Source: Faecalibacter sp. LW9
Lineage (GTDB): Bacteria > Bacteroidota > Bacteroidia > Flavobacteriales > Weeksellaceae
DNA length: 64,000 nt
NCBI RefSeq assembly: GCF_034661295.1
Contig: NZ_CP141062.1
Location: 1,550,001 to 1,614,000 of the forward strand
Direction of reading: 5' to 3'
Shown: piece after piece, positions 47,344 to 59,048 of the stretch
Numbering within the stretch: the first letter of the stretch is position 1
Layout: the number at the start of each line of letters is the position of its first letter
Program-made: the position numbers and the translations under genes
The notes under the pieces: model-generated
Told to the model about the DNA's origin: nothing
The model's input: only the letters and a program-made list of their open reading frames with translations
The model's database searches: none

Positions 47344-47430
47344 ATGGAACCACTAAATGTTATTATTGCATCGTTCATTGGTTGCATGACTGTAATTTAT
47401 GCGTATTGGATATATGATGAAATTTTGTAA
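47344..47430 (+). CDS. 28-residue single-pass membrane peptide
   Basis: ATG at 47344 to TAA at 47430 encodes MEPLNVIIASFIGCMTVIYA followed by YWIYDEIL: one hydrophobic helix with acidic ends. It lies in an otherwise empty 470-bp gap, has its own strong terminator 18 bp downstream and an AT-rich promoter-like stretch upstream, so it looks like a stand-alone transcript. Small peptides of this kind often serve as accessory subunits of membrane complexes. No family recognised; similar peptides in related genomes would confirm it. Confidence 0.55.
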   Translation: MEPLNVIIASFIGCMTVIYAYWIYDEIL

Positions 47431-47447
47431 AAATCAGAAATGCACCT

Positions 47448-47488
47448 AAAGCGTATCAAGGGAATTTGAACTTGATACGCTTTTTTTG
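47448..47488 (+). terminator. Strong terminator after the small membrane peptide
   Basis: 13-bp perfect arms AAAGCGTATCAAG and complement (47448-47460, 47471-47483) with a T-run of seven. Confidence 0.9.
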
Positions 47489-47529
47489 TGAATTCAAATT
47501 ATATTTAAAGCAATAAAAAAAACATACAC

Positions 47530-48204
47530 ATGAAAAATATGGTGATATTAACTGGAGCTGGAATTAGTGCGGAAAGTGGAATATCAACTTTCAGAGATGC
47601 AAATGGTTTATGGGAAAATTATGACATAATGGAAGTGGCTTCCATCGAAGGTTGGAAGACAAATCCAAGTTTAGTACTCGACTTTTATAACCAAAGACGT
47701 GCGCAATTAAAAGAGGTGATGCCAAATAAAGCACATTATTTTTTAGCAGAATTGGAAACTAATTTTAACGTAACAATCATAACACAAAATGTGGACAATC
47801 TTCATGAACGTGCGGGTTCTACTAAAATTATTCATTTGCATGGAGAATTAAATAAGGTCAGAAGTGTTAAAAATGAAAATTTAATTTATACATGGGAAGA
47901 TGATTTAATGATGGGGGATTTTGGAGAGGATCAGGCACAACTCCGTCCGCATATCGTATGGTTTGGTGAAATGGTACCTGAAATGGAATCTGCTATTGAT
48001 ATAGCTTCTCAAGCTGATTTATTTTTAATCATCGGAACTTCCTTACAAGTCTACCCTGCGGCATCTTTAATCGATTATGTACCAAAGCATGCGCAAATTA
48101 TTTCAGTTGATCCTAATCCACTTCCGCTTGACCAACATATTTACCATATTCGTAAATCAGCTACTCAAAGTATCTCCGATTTAAAAGAAATCTTTAAAAT
48201 TTAA
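47530..48204 (+). CDS. cobB: Sirtuin NAD-dependent protein deacylase (CobB-like, without zinc cysteines)
   Basis: 224 residues. NAD-binding 'TGAGISAESGISTFRDANGLW', 'ITQNVDNLHERAG', catalytic His in 'IIHLHGELN', 'RPHIVWFGEMVP' and 'IGTSLQVYPAASL'. Tyr53 and Arg56 in 'DFYNQRRAQL' match the Tyr-x2-Arg pair that marks class III (SIRT5/CobB) desuccinylases. The zinc-binding module that follows HGE in most sirtuins has no cysteine at all here: 'LNKVRSVKNENLIYTWEDD' goes directly on. Lysine deacetylation or desuccinylation of metabolic enzymes is the likely role. Confidence 0.9.
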   Translation: MKNMVILTGAGISAESGISTFRDANGLWENYDIMEVASIEGWKTNPSLVLDFYNQRRAQLKEVMPNKAHYFLAELETNFNVTIITQNVDNLHERAGSTKIIHLHGELNKVRSVKNENLIYTWEDDLMMGDFGEDQAQLRPHIVWFGEMVPEMESAIDIASQADLFLIIGTSLQVYPAASLIDYVPKHAQIISVDPNPLPLDQHIYHIRKSATQSISDLKEIFKI

Positions 48205-48566
48205 TGTTGAGGTTGAGCTAGAAGTTAATTTTAAAGAATAAGAAATCAGTATCGAATGCTGTAAAGATCTTAATATGATTTGATAGGAGAATAATTAAAT
48301 TATAAAGTGTTGAATGGGTCAAGGAAGGAACTGATTAATGTGATAATTTGTGAATGAGATAATTCGAGAATCGCAGTCTAGACTTTTTTGGTTCGTTTTG
48401 TTTCATGACATAAATGAACATATAATGAAGCTTATCCGTTATCCTAAGCTTATTTAGTTTCGTTCCTACTTCGTAGTCAGGAATACATTGAATTAGCCTT
48501 ATATCTTAAGCCTTACGTCTTATGCCTTATTTAAGTTGTTATGGGTTGTGGGTTATTTTGTAAAAA

Positions 48567-48626
48567 GTAAAAAGATTAGTGGATAAGTAAAAGTGAAAAG
48601 TAAAAAAATTACTTTTGATCTAACTT
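48567..48626. repeat. Direct repeat flanking the rRNA operon, copy A
   Basis: Shares GTAAAAAGATTAGTG, AAAAGTGAAAAGT and AAATTACTTTTG-TCTAACTT in the same order with 54643-54729. Copy A has about one GTGAAAA unit where copy B has an expanded array. Confidence 0.75.
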
Positions 48627-48793
48627 ATCCGTCACTTCGAGTAATTTTCGAAATGAAATGAAGAAAAAAGTATCGAGAAGTAAGACGATAAGTGGCAAGA
48701 CGCATAAAACTTGTCAAAAATTCTAAGATGCAATATTTCGATAATAAATCATTAAATATAAAAGCTCGCAGTCTTTTTAATAGATACTCCCTA

Positions 48794-48844
48794 GATAAAG
48801 GCAAGGTAAAGGCAGGATAAAGGCAAGATAAAGGCAGGATAAGG
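48794..48844. repeat. Tandem 11-nt repeat, about 4.6 copies
   Basis: Units GATAAAGGCAA / GGTAAAGGCAG / GATAAAGGCAA / GATAAAGGCAG, then a partial unit. Confidence 0.85.
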
Positions 48845-48988
48845 TATAGACAGTATATCAATTTGTATTTTTCTAACCTTTATCCCATAACTATTAACCC
48901 AAAACATAAAACACTTTTTTTTTAAAAAAAAATATTTCACCGAGGTTCAGTGAGTTAGGTGAAAAAGTGAAAATAATTCCCAAAACCA

Positions 48989-49021
48989 TTTGGAAGTTCG
49001 GAAAAACTTCCCCTATATTTG
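48989..49021 (+). promoter_or_regulatory. rRNA promoter P1 (TTTG-N21-TATATTTG)
   Basis: TTTG at 48989-48992 and TATATTTG at 49014-49021. Followed by a CGAAAGAAG box about 10 bp on. Confidence 0.65.
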
Positions 49022-49160
49022 CACTCTCAATACGAAAGAAGAGTAGTATTGAAAACTTGAAATCGCGAAGAAGTAAACTTATTAATGAGAGATAAGAATT
49101 AAGATTATTCTTAATAGCGCCTTGAAAAAATAAAACTTCAAAAATTTTTAAAAAAAAGAT

Positions 49161-49190
49161 TTTGTAGTTTAAAAATAAGTCTTACCTTTG
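49161..49190 (+). promoter_or_regulatory. rRNA promoter P2 (TTTG-N18-TACCTTTG)
   Basis: TTTG at 49161-49164 and TACCTTTG at 49183-49190, an excellent consensus match. Also followed by ACGAAAGAAG, so promoter plus leader appear duplicated. Confidence 0.7.
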
Positions 49191-49363
49191 CAACCGCAAA
49201 CAACGAAAGAAGTTTGCATAACTTGAGAAGTTCATTTGAAATTACAATATAGACAGAAGAAATAAAAGCCGAATATAAATTAGGTCAATCCTTAAATAAT
49301 AGAGTCATAAGGAAATTCGAAGTTGTAAAACATAGAAGCTAACGCTTCAAACAATATTTATTT

Positions 49364-50866
<1,503 letters not shown>

Positions 50867-50940
50867 TTAGAGAACGACGAATTTTCTTCTATTTATAGAA
50901 GATTGACCTTAATTCGGTTTTATTTTACTGTCATAATATA

Positions 50941-51007
50941 TAGAAGTTAGAAATTAGAATTGAGAAGTTAGAAAACTAAAATCTCATATCTAAGCTCTGA
51001 AATCTAT
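50941..51007. repeat. Heptad repeat between 16S and tRNA-Ile
   Basis: Built from GTTAGAA / ATTAGAA / TTGAGAA units, then the opposite-strand type (ATCTCAT, ATCTAAG). The first 36 bases recur at 51117-51152 with a single mismatch. Confidence 0.8.
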
Positions 51008-51037
51008 TAAAAAGACCACTCTTTAAGAGTATTAAAG

Positions 51038-51111
51038 AGTCTCATAGCTCAGCTGGTTAGAGCGCTACACTGATAATGTAGAGGTCGGCAGTTCGAGTCT
51101 GCCTGAGACTA
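51038..51111 (+). tRNA. tRNA-Ile (GAT anticodon)
   Basis: 74 nt. Acceptor AGTCTCA pairs with TGAGACT; D arm AGCTCAGCTGGTTAGAGC; anticodon stem-loop CTACA-CTGATAA-TGTAG with GAT; T arm GTTCGAGTC. CCA is not encoded. Standard position between 16S and 23S. Confidence 0.97.
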
Positions 51112-51116
51112 CGAAA

Positions 51117-51152
51117 TAGAAGTTAGAAATTAGAAGTGAGAAGTTAGAAAAC
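51117..51152. repeat. Heptad repeat between tRNA-Ile and tRNA-Ala
   Basis: 35 of 36 bases match 50941-50976, so tRNA-Ile is flanked by near-identical direct repeats. Confidence 0.85.
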
Positions 51153-51188
51153 TTATTACTTACAACTTATAACTTATAACTTTAAAGA

Positions 51189-51261
<73 letters not shown>

Positions 51262-51463
51262 CATTAGAAGAGTTCATTGACATTATTAGAAAAAGATAAC
51301 AAGCAATTGTTAACGACATACAATCAAACAGAGATTAAGAAATTAATCAAAGCAATATAGAATTAAATAATAAACGATTTAATTCGGCAAATTGAAGGTA
51401 TACAATTAAACAAAAAACGAGTAAGATTAACATAACCGCTCATTATTATGACGGTTAAATTAT

Positions 51464-54243
<2,780 letters not shown>

Positions 54244-54404
54244 AAATATTAATTTAACCGTCATAGAGAAGGTTAGTTAATCTTATTTGAATTGTATACT
54301 GGATTGTATATAATAAATTAAAAACAATAAAACTTGTATTCAATTATCTAATAATGTCAAAAATATATTAGGAACAAAACCTAATTAAAAATAACTAAGA
54401 AATT

Positions 54405-54512
<108 letters not shown>

Positions 54513-54516
54513 TTAT

Positions 54517-54556
54517 TAAAATCCTCAATCATTTATTTGGTTGGGGATTTTTTATT
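54517..54556 (+). terminator. rRNA operon terminator
   Basis: AAAATCCTCAA and TTGGGGATTTT (one G-T pair; 54517-54527, 54541-54551), 13-nt loop, T-rich tail. Confidence 0.82.
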
Positions 54557-54642
54557 TTTGTTATTTTCAGTGTTTAGGTTTTAAAGTTGGAAAGTTTTTA
54601 TGTGGTTAAGATTTTTAAGTTGTAAAAAGTAATATGTAAAAT

Positions 54643-54729
54643 GTAAAAAGATTAGTGAATAACTAAAAGTGAAAAGTGAAAAGTGAAAAGTGAAAAGTGA
54701 AAAATGAAAAATTACTTTTGTTCTAACTT
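54643..54729. repeat. Direct repeat flanking the rRNA operon, copy B, with GTGAAAA array
   Basis: Same framework as 48567-48626 but with about five tandem GTGAAAA heptamers (54669-54703). Confidence 0.8.
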
Positions 54730-54790
54730 CTAACTTCTAACTTCTAACTTCTAACTTCTAACTTCTAACTTCTAACTTCTAACTTCTAAT
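54721..54790. repeat. Tandem heptanucleotide TTCTAAC, about 10 copies
   Basis: Ten consecutive TTCTAAC units (GTTAGAA on the other strand), nearly perfect. Same word as the repeats in the 16S-tRNA spacers. Confidence 0.92.
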
Positions 54791-54885
54791 TACTACTACA
54801 ACTCCACCTAACGCTCCGCTTAATTCTCTTTATAGCATATAAAATTTTGTTAAATATTCGATTAAATTCTATTGTTTAATTAAGT

Positions 54886-55449
54886 TTGAAAAAGAATTAC
54901 AAACGGTTGGAAAAGGATCAAGAAATAATAAATTTAGTAGCAAATCAGCAGATTGAACAGGCTTTTAAACTTCTGGTGAATACTTATCATCAAAAAATTT
55001 ATTGGCAAGTCCGTCGCATAGTGTTGATCCATGAAGATGCAGATGATGTCACTCAAAATATATTTATTAAAATCTTTCAAAATCTTTCAACCTTTCGAAA
55101 TGAATCCAAATTGTCATCTTGGATTTTTCGAATTGCTTATAATGAAGCCATAAATTTTATCCAAAAACGGGCGAAAGAAAACCATTATTCTTCGGAAGAT
55201 TACACCAAAGAAATTGTTGACCATTTAGAAGAAGATCAGTATTACAGTGGAGATGAAATTGATTTGAAATTGCAAAAGGACATTGCTCAATTACCCGAAA
55301 AACAACGTGTAATTTTTATGATGAAATATTATGATGAATTGAAATACGAAGAAATTTCAGGGATTCTAGAAACATCAGTAGGAGCATTAAAAGCGAGTTA
55401 TCATCATGCTGTAAAAAAAATTGAGCAATTTATTAAACAATCCGATTAA
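54886..55449 (+). CDS. RNA polymerase ECF sigma factor (second)
   Basis: 187 residues. Region 2: 'AFKLLVNTYHQKIYWQVRRIVLIHEDADDVTQNIFIKIFQNLSTFRNESKLSSWIFRIAYNEAINFI'. Region 4: 'QLPEKQRVIFMMKYYDELKYEEISGILETSVGALKASYHHAVKKIEQFI'. The start is a TTG at 54886; no ATG lies close by in frame. The downstream gene, 24 bp on, is a membrane protein and probable regulator of this sigma factor. Confidence 0.88.
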   Translation: MKKNYKRLEKDQEIINLVANQQIEQAFKLLVNTYHQKIYWQVRRIVLIHEDADDVTQNIFIKIFQNLSTFRNESKLSSWIFRIAYNEAINFIQKRAKENHYSSEDYTKEIVDHLEEDQYYSGDEIDLKLQKDIAQLPEKQRVIFMMKYYDELKYEEISGILETSVGALKASYHHAVKKIEQFIKQSD

Positions 55450-55473
55450 ACCTTTGTATATTAATGTTGTCTA

Positions 55474-55956
55474 ATGTATACAATGAAAGATTTAAAATTT
55501 AAACATAACAAAAATTTTACCACACCTGAAAACTACTTTGATCAATTAGAAAAATCCATTCTAAATGAAACGAAACGGTTTGAAGATGGGGCTTCTTTCG
55601 ATGTGCCTGAAAATTATTTTTCAAGGTTAGAAACAAAATTAATTTCTACTGCTCTCCCTCACAAAAAATCAAAATGGATAAGTTTGTGGTGGGCTGCAGC
55701 TTCGGTAGCAGCTTGTTTATTAGTATTTGTAATACTTTATTCAAATGATACGGAATCTACGCCTGACTCTTCTCCATTCGTCATGGATTCGAAGAGTTAT
55801 GAAGCTGAAGTAGACCCTGAGGTTGAAGAAGCAGTGTATGAATCATTATACAAATCGTATTTCGTAGATGAAGACATAAAAAAATCGTCTAACGAAATTT
55901 CATTAGACGATTTGGATCATTTTTATGCAGATAAACAATTGTCTAGCACGCGTTAA
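55474..55956 (+). CDS. Single-pass membrane protein, probable anti-sigma partner
   Basis: 160 residues. Two copies of a short N-terminal motif, 'TPENYFDQLEKSIL' and 'VPENYFSRLETKLI', then one membrane helix ('WWAAASVAACLLVFVILY', about 69-87) and an acidic outer tail. The PENYF motif is a recurrent feature of proteins beside ECF sigma factors in Bacteroidota. Starts at ATG 55474 (55483 is possible). Its TAA overlaps the stop of the convergent clpS on the other strand. Confidence 0.72.
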   Translation: MYTMKDLKFKHNKNFTTPENYFDQLEKSILNETKRFEDGASFDVPENYFSRLETKLISTALPHKKSKWISLWWAAASVAACLLVFVILYSNDTESTPDSSPFVMDSKSYEAEVDPEVEEAVYESLYKSYFVDEDIKKSSNEISLDDLDHFYADKQLSSTR

Positions 55957-56249
55957 ACAATTTCTGCATTAATATTACGATTCAATAACTCTGTACAACG
56001 AGGTTTAAGATCTTCATATGACCCTGTTAGTACCTCACATTTTCCTTTGTAATGAATTAAAATAGTACATTGCTCTGCTTGTTCAGGCGTATGATCACAC
56101 ACATCAATTAATGATTCAATTACCCAATCAAACGTATTAATATCATCATTATAGACGATGATTTGATATTTCTTAGATTCTTGTTCTAAAACTTCAACAT
56201 CCGAATCATATTCAGTTTCCCATTGTGGTTTCGTTGAAAATTTAATCAT
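55953..56249 (-). CDS. clpS: ATP-dependent Clp protease adaptor ClpS
   Basis: 98 residues from the ATG at 56247-56249 (MIKFSTKPQWE). N-degron adaptor for ClpAP. The core 'YQIIVYNDDINTFDWVIESLIDVCDHTPEQAEQCTILIHYKGKCEVLTG' carries the NDD motif that contacts the N-degron and the family His. A longer start at 56276 would overlap prmA and is unnecessary. It begins just past the prmA stop (56254), so the two are coupled. Confidence 0.9.
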   Translation of the reverse strand: MIKFSTKPQWETEYDSDVEVLEQESKKYQIIVYNDDINTFDWVIESLIDVCDHTPEQAEQCTILIHYKGKCEVLTGSYEDLKPRCTELLNRNINAEIV

Positions 56250-56253
56250 AATC

Positions 56254-57090
56254 TTATTTTTTGAAATGTAATGCAATCCATTCGTTTCGTTGTTTTTTCG
56301 AAACGAACGTTAGATTTTTATCAACACAAAATGCGTGAATATCATCGAAATCTTGTTCCATTAATCCACTTAAGAATAAATCTCCACCTTCATTTAAAAC
56401 GTTGATGTATGAAGGAATTTGAGCCATTAAAATATTTTTATTAATGTTGGCTAAAATCACATCAAAATGTTTAGAACCCAATAACGAATTATCACCCATC
56501 TTTGCATCTAGGCTTACTCCATTTCGCTTTCCATTTTCGATAGAATTCTCGACTGCCCATTCATCAATGTCGATGCATTCAGCATAATTGGCATTCTTTT
56601 TCATAGCTAAGATGGCTAAAATTGAAGTTCCACAACCCATATCAAGAATGTCTTTTCCATCAAACTCCGTTTCTAAAATATATTCAACCATTAAATGCGT
56701 TGTTGAGTGATGCCCCGTTCCAAATGACATTTTTGGTTGAATGACAATTTCGTAAGGAATGTTTTCAATTGTTTCATGAAATTCAGCACGAATTAAACAC
56801 TGATTGTTTACAAGGATAGGTGTAAAATTTTCCTCCCAAGTGGCATTCCAGTTTTGCTGCTCTATCTCTGTACGAACATACGAATATTCTGCTCCTTCTA
56901 AATCGTCTAATGCAGTTAAAGCCGCTTTGATCTCTTCTTCGTTCTCTTGTGTAGCTGGAATGTAAGCATCAAATCCTGTCTCATTTTCTAAAAAACTTTC
57001 AAAAGGTAATTCAGAAATAGTAGCGATAATGATTTCATTCCATGGCTCAGGTTGAGCAACCTGAAATTTATATTCGATGTAATTTGTCAT
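56254..57090 (-). CDS. prmA: Ribosomal protein L11 methyltransferase
   Basis: SAM-dependent methyltransferase of ribosomal protein L11. 278 residues from ATG 57088-57090 (MTNYIEYKF); an upstream TTG at 57099 is weaker. The N-terminal substrate domain is followed by 'FGTGHHSTTHLMVEYILE', motif I 'DILDMGCGTSILAILAMKKNA', and 'FDVILANINKNILMAQIPSYINVLNEGGDLFLSGLM' (NxPY-like position). Part of the clustered minus-strand genes DUF1599 to clpS. Confidence 0.92.
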   Translation of the reverse strand: MTNYIEYKFQVAQPEPWNEIIIATISELPFESFLENETGFDAYIPATQENEEEIKAALTALDDLEGAEYSYVRTEIEQQNWNATWEENFTPILVNNQCLIRAEFHETIENIPYEIVIQPKMSFGTGHHSTTHLMVEYILETEFDGKDILDMGCGTSILAILAMKKNANYAECIDIDEWAVENSIENGKRNGVSLDAKMGDNSLLGSKHFDVILANINKNILMAQIPSYINVLNEGGDLFLSGLMEQDFDDIHAFCVDKNLTFVSKKQRNEWIALHFKK

Positions 57091-57179
57091 ATTCTTCAAT
57101 TAAAAAAGCTTGTTTCTAAGCCAAGTGCAAATTTACAACTTGGATTTTGAAACAAGCTTATATTCTTGATAAATTATCG

Positions 57180-57938
57180 TTATTTGATCGCTGCAATGAT
57201 TTTTGAGAAGTCTTCAACTTTTAAAGATGCTCCCCCTACTAAACCTCCATCGATATCCGGTTGAGCGAATAATTCTTCAGCATTTCCTGCATTTACACTA
57301 CCTCCATATAAAATCGAAGTCCCATTAGCAAGATCTTCACCGAAAGCATCTTTTAAAACAGAACGAATGTAAGCATGAATTTCTTGTGCTTGTTCGGGAG
57401 AAGCTGTTTTTCCTGTTCCAATAGCCCAAACTGGTTCGTAAGCAATCACCACTTTAGTTAAATTTTCCACTTTTTGAGGTTGTAAAGCATTTAATACTTG
57501 TGATTTTACCACTTCAAAATGTTTATCCGCTTCTCGTTCTTCTAATTTTTCTCCTATGCAGAAAATAGGCGTAATTTCTTTCGCGAATAATTGTTCTAAC
57601 TTTTGAGCAATAATAGCATCCGATTCGTGTTGATATGCTCTTCTTTCAGAGTGACCCACAATCGCACAATTAATTCCAATACTATCCAATTGTTCAGCCG
57701 ATACATCTCCCGTATAAGCCCCTTTTTCAGCCGCGGCTACATCTTGAGCTGCAACCGTGATATAATCGTTATCTACTGTCTCTTGAATCGCTTGTAAATA
57801 GATAGAAGTTGGAGCAATCACCACTTGTGCAGTACTAGGATGGTGAGCAACATATTCGTTTAAATCATTCGCCAATTGTAAAGCTTGTTCAAACGACAAA
57901 TTCATTTTCCAATTTCCAGCAACAATTTTATTTCTCAT
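57180..57938 (-). CDS. tpiA: Triosephosphate isomerase
   Basis: Glycolytic TIM barrel interconverting DHAP and GAP. 252 residues. 'VAGNWKMN' with the substrate Lys, catalytic His in 'AIVGHSERR', catalytic Glu in 'VVIAYEPVWAIGTGKTAS', phosphate-binding 'ILYGGSVNAGNAEEL' and 'DGGLVGGASLK'. Complete. Confidence 0.97.
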   Translation of the reverse strand: MRNKIVAGNWKMNLSFEQALQLANDLNEYVAHHPSTAQVVIAPTSIYLQAIQETVDNDYITVAAQDVAAAEKGAYTGDVSAEQLDSIGINCAIVGHSERRAYQHESDAIIAQKLEQLFAKEITPIFCIGEKLEEREADKHFEVVKSQVLNALQPQKVENLTKVVIAYEPVWAIGTGKTASPEQAQEIHAYIRSVLKDAFGEDLANGTSILYGGSVNAGNAEELFAQPDIDGGLVGGASLKVEDFSKIIAAIK

Positions 57939-57961
57939 AGTTTTATAATTTCGTATGTTTT

Positions 57962-59044
57962 TTATTTGATTCGTACACGTGGATCTAATACACCGTATAA
58001 GATATCAATAATGATATTAATAACAATAAACATGACCGCAATAACCAAAACAGATCCCATGACAATCGGTAAGTCTAAGGTGTTTAGTGCGTTCACAATT
58101 TCTTTGCCTAAGCCATTCCATCCAAAGATAAATTCTACAAATACAGCCCCAGCTAACATGGATGCAAACCATCCCGAAATTGCTGTGATTACAGGATTTA
58201 AAGCATTGCGTAAAGCATGTTTTAGAATTACGGTTTTCTTCGATAATCCTTTCGCATAAGCCGTGCGAATGTAATCTTGGCTTAATACTTCTAACAACGA
58301 GTTTCGTGTTAATTGTGTAAATACAGCTAACGGTCTAGATCCTAAAGTTAGGGCTGGAAGAATTAAATTTTTTAAGGTTAAATGTTTTCCTTCTCCTAAA
58401 TCATCCACTTCATATAAACTCCCAATCATATTCAGATGGGTGACCTCGTGCAATAGAAATGCAAAAATATAAGCAATAATAATGGCTGAAAAGAAGGAAG
58501 GAATACTCATCCCAAAACTGGTAATGACTAAAAGGGAACGATCGATCCAACTGTCCTTCACTAAAGCCGATATTATTCCTAAAGCAATTCCTATGATGGT
58601 CGCCAAAACAATGGCTGCAACTGCTAATACAATGGTATTGGGTAATGTTTCAGCGATGATTGTGGCAACAGATTTACCTTGTTTTTGAAAAGAAGTACGC
58701 AAAAATGGTTTTTTGATGACCATCGCATTTTGTCCGAAAGACGCAATTTTGTGATATTCATATTTTCCAGAACTTAAAGAAGTATACGTCGATTCTTTTG
58801 TTTGATCATCGTGGAAGGAAATGGGAGACAAATCATTAAGATAATACAAATATTGTTTCCAAACGGGTTGATCAAGGCCTATATTTTTACGCATCTGTGC
58901 CAATTGTTCAGGATCTTCTTTTTGATCCAACATCATTCGCGCCGGATCTCCAGGAAGTACAGTAAATAAAAGGAAAACTACGGTTACCACGCCAAATAGG
59001 GTTAAGAAACCGTAGAATATTTTATTGATGATGTAATGGATCAT
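57962..59044 (-). CDS. ABC transporter permease, DppB/OppB type
   Basis: Inner-membrane permease of a peptide or nickel-type ABC importer. 360 residues. N-terminal helix 'FYGFLTLFGVVTVVFLLFTVLPGDPARMM' is characteristic of DppB; an extended soluble loop follows (about 60-120). The EAA-type coupling region is 'RTAYAKGLSKKTVILKHALRNALNPVITAISGWFASMLAGAVFVEFIFGWNGLGKEIVNA'. The partner permease, ATPases and binding protein are not in the window. Four bp separate it from the BT_3928-like gene. Confidence 0.9.
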   Translation of the reverse strand: MIHYIINKIFYGFLTLFGVVTVVFLLFTVLPGDPARMMLDQKEDPEQLAQMRKNIGLDQPVWKQYLYYLNDLSPISFHDDQTKESTYTSLSSGKYEYHKIASFGQNAMVIKKPFLRTSFQKQGKSVATIIAETLPNTIVLAVAAIVLATIIGIALGIISALVKDSWIDRSLLVITSFGMSIPSFFSAIIIAYIFAFLLHEVTHLNMIGSLYEVDDLGEGKHLTLKNLILPALTLGSRPLAVFTQLTRNSLLEVLSQDYIRTAYAKGLSKKTVILKHALRNALNPVITAISGWFASMLAGAVFVEFIFGWNGLGKEIVNALNTLDLPIVMGSVLVIAVMFIVINIIIDILYGVLDPRVRIK

Positions 59045-59048
59045 CGAA

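Larger units (their letters stand above)
48205..49363. other. Repeat-rich region upstream of the rRNA operon
   Basis: About 1.16 kb without a credible gene. It holds a repeat that recurs downstream of 5S (48567-48626), an 11-nt tandem repeat (48794-48844), and the two rRNA promoters. A short minus-strand reading across the tandem repeat is an artefact of low complexity. Confidence 0.6.
54557..54885. other. Repeat-filled spacer between 5S and the second ECF sigma gene
   Basis: No gene. Most of it is the repeats listed next; the last 95 bp are AT-rich and should contain the sigma gene promoter, which I could not pin down. Confidence 0.6.

Noticed and set aside
48625-48861. A 78-codon minus-strand frame upstream of the rRNA operon
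   Set aside because: It crosses the 11-nt tandem repeat, is low-complexity and has no family features.
54643-54790. Heptamer arrays considered as a CRISPR array
   Set aside because: Units are directly contiguous with no spacers, and no cas genes are present.
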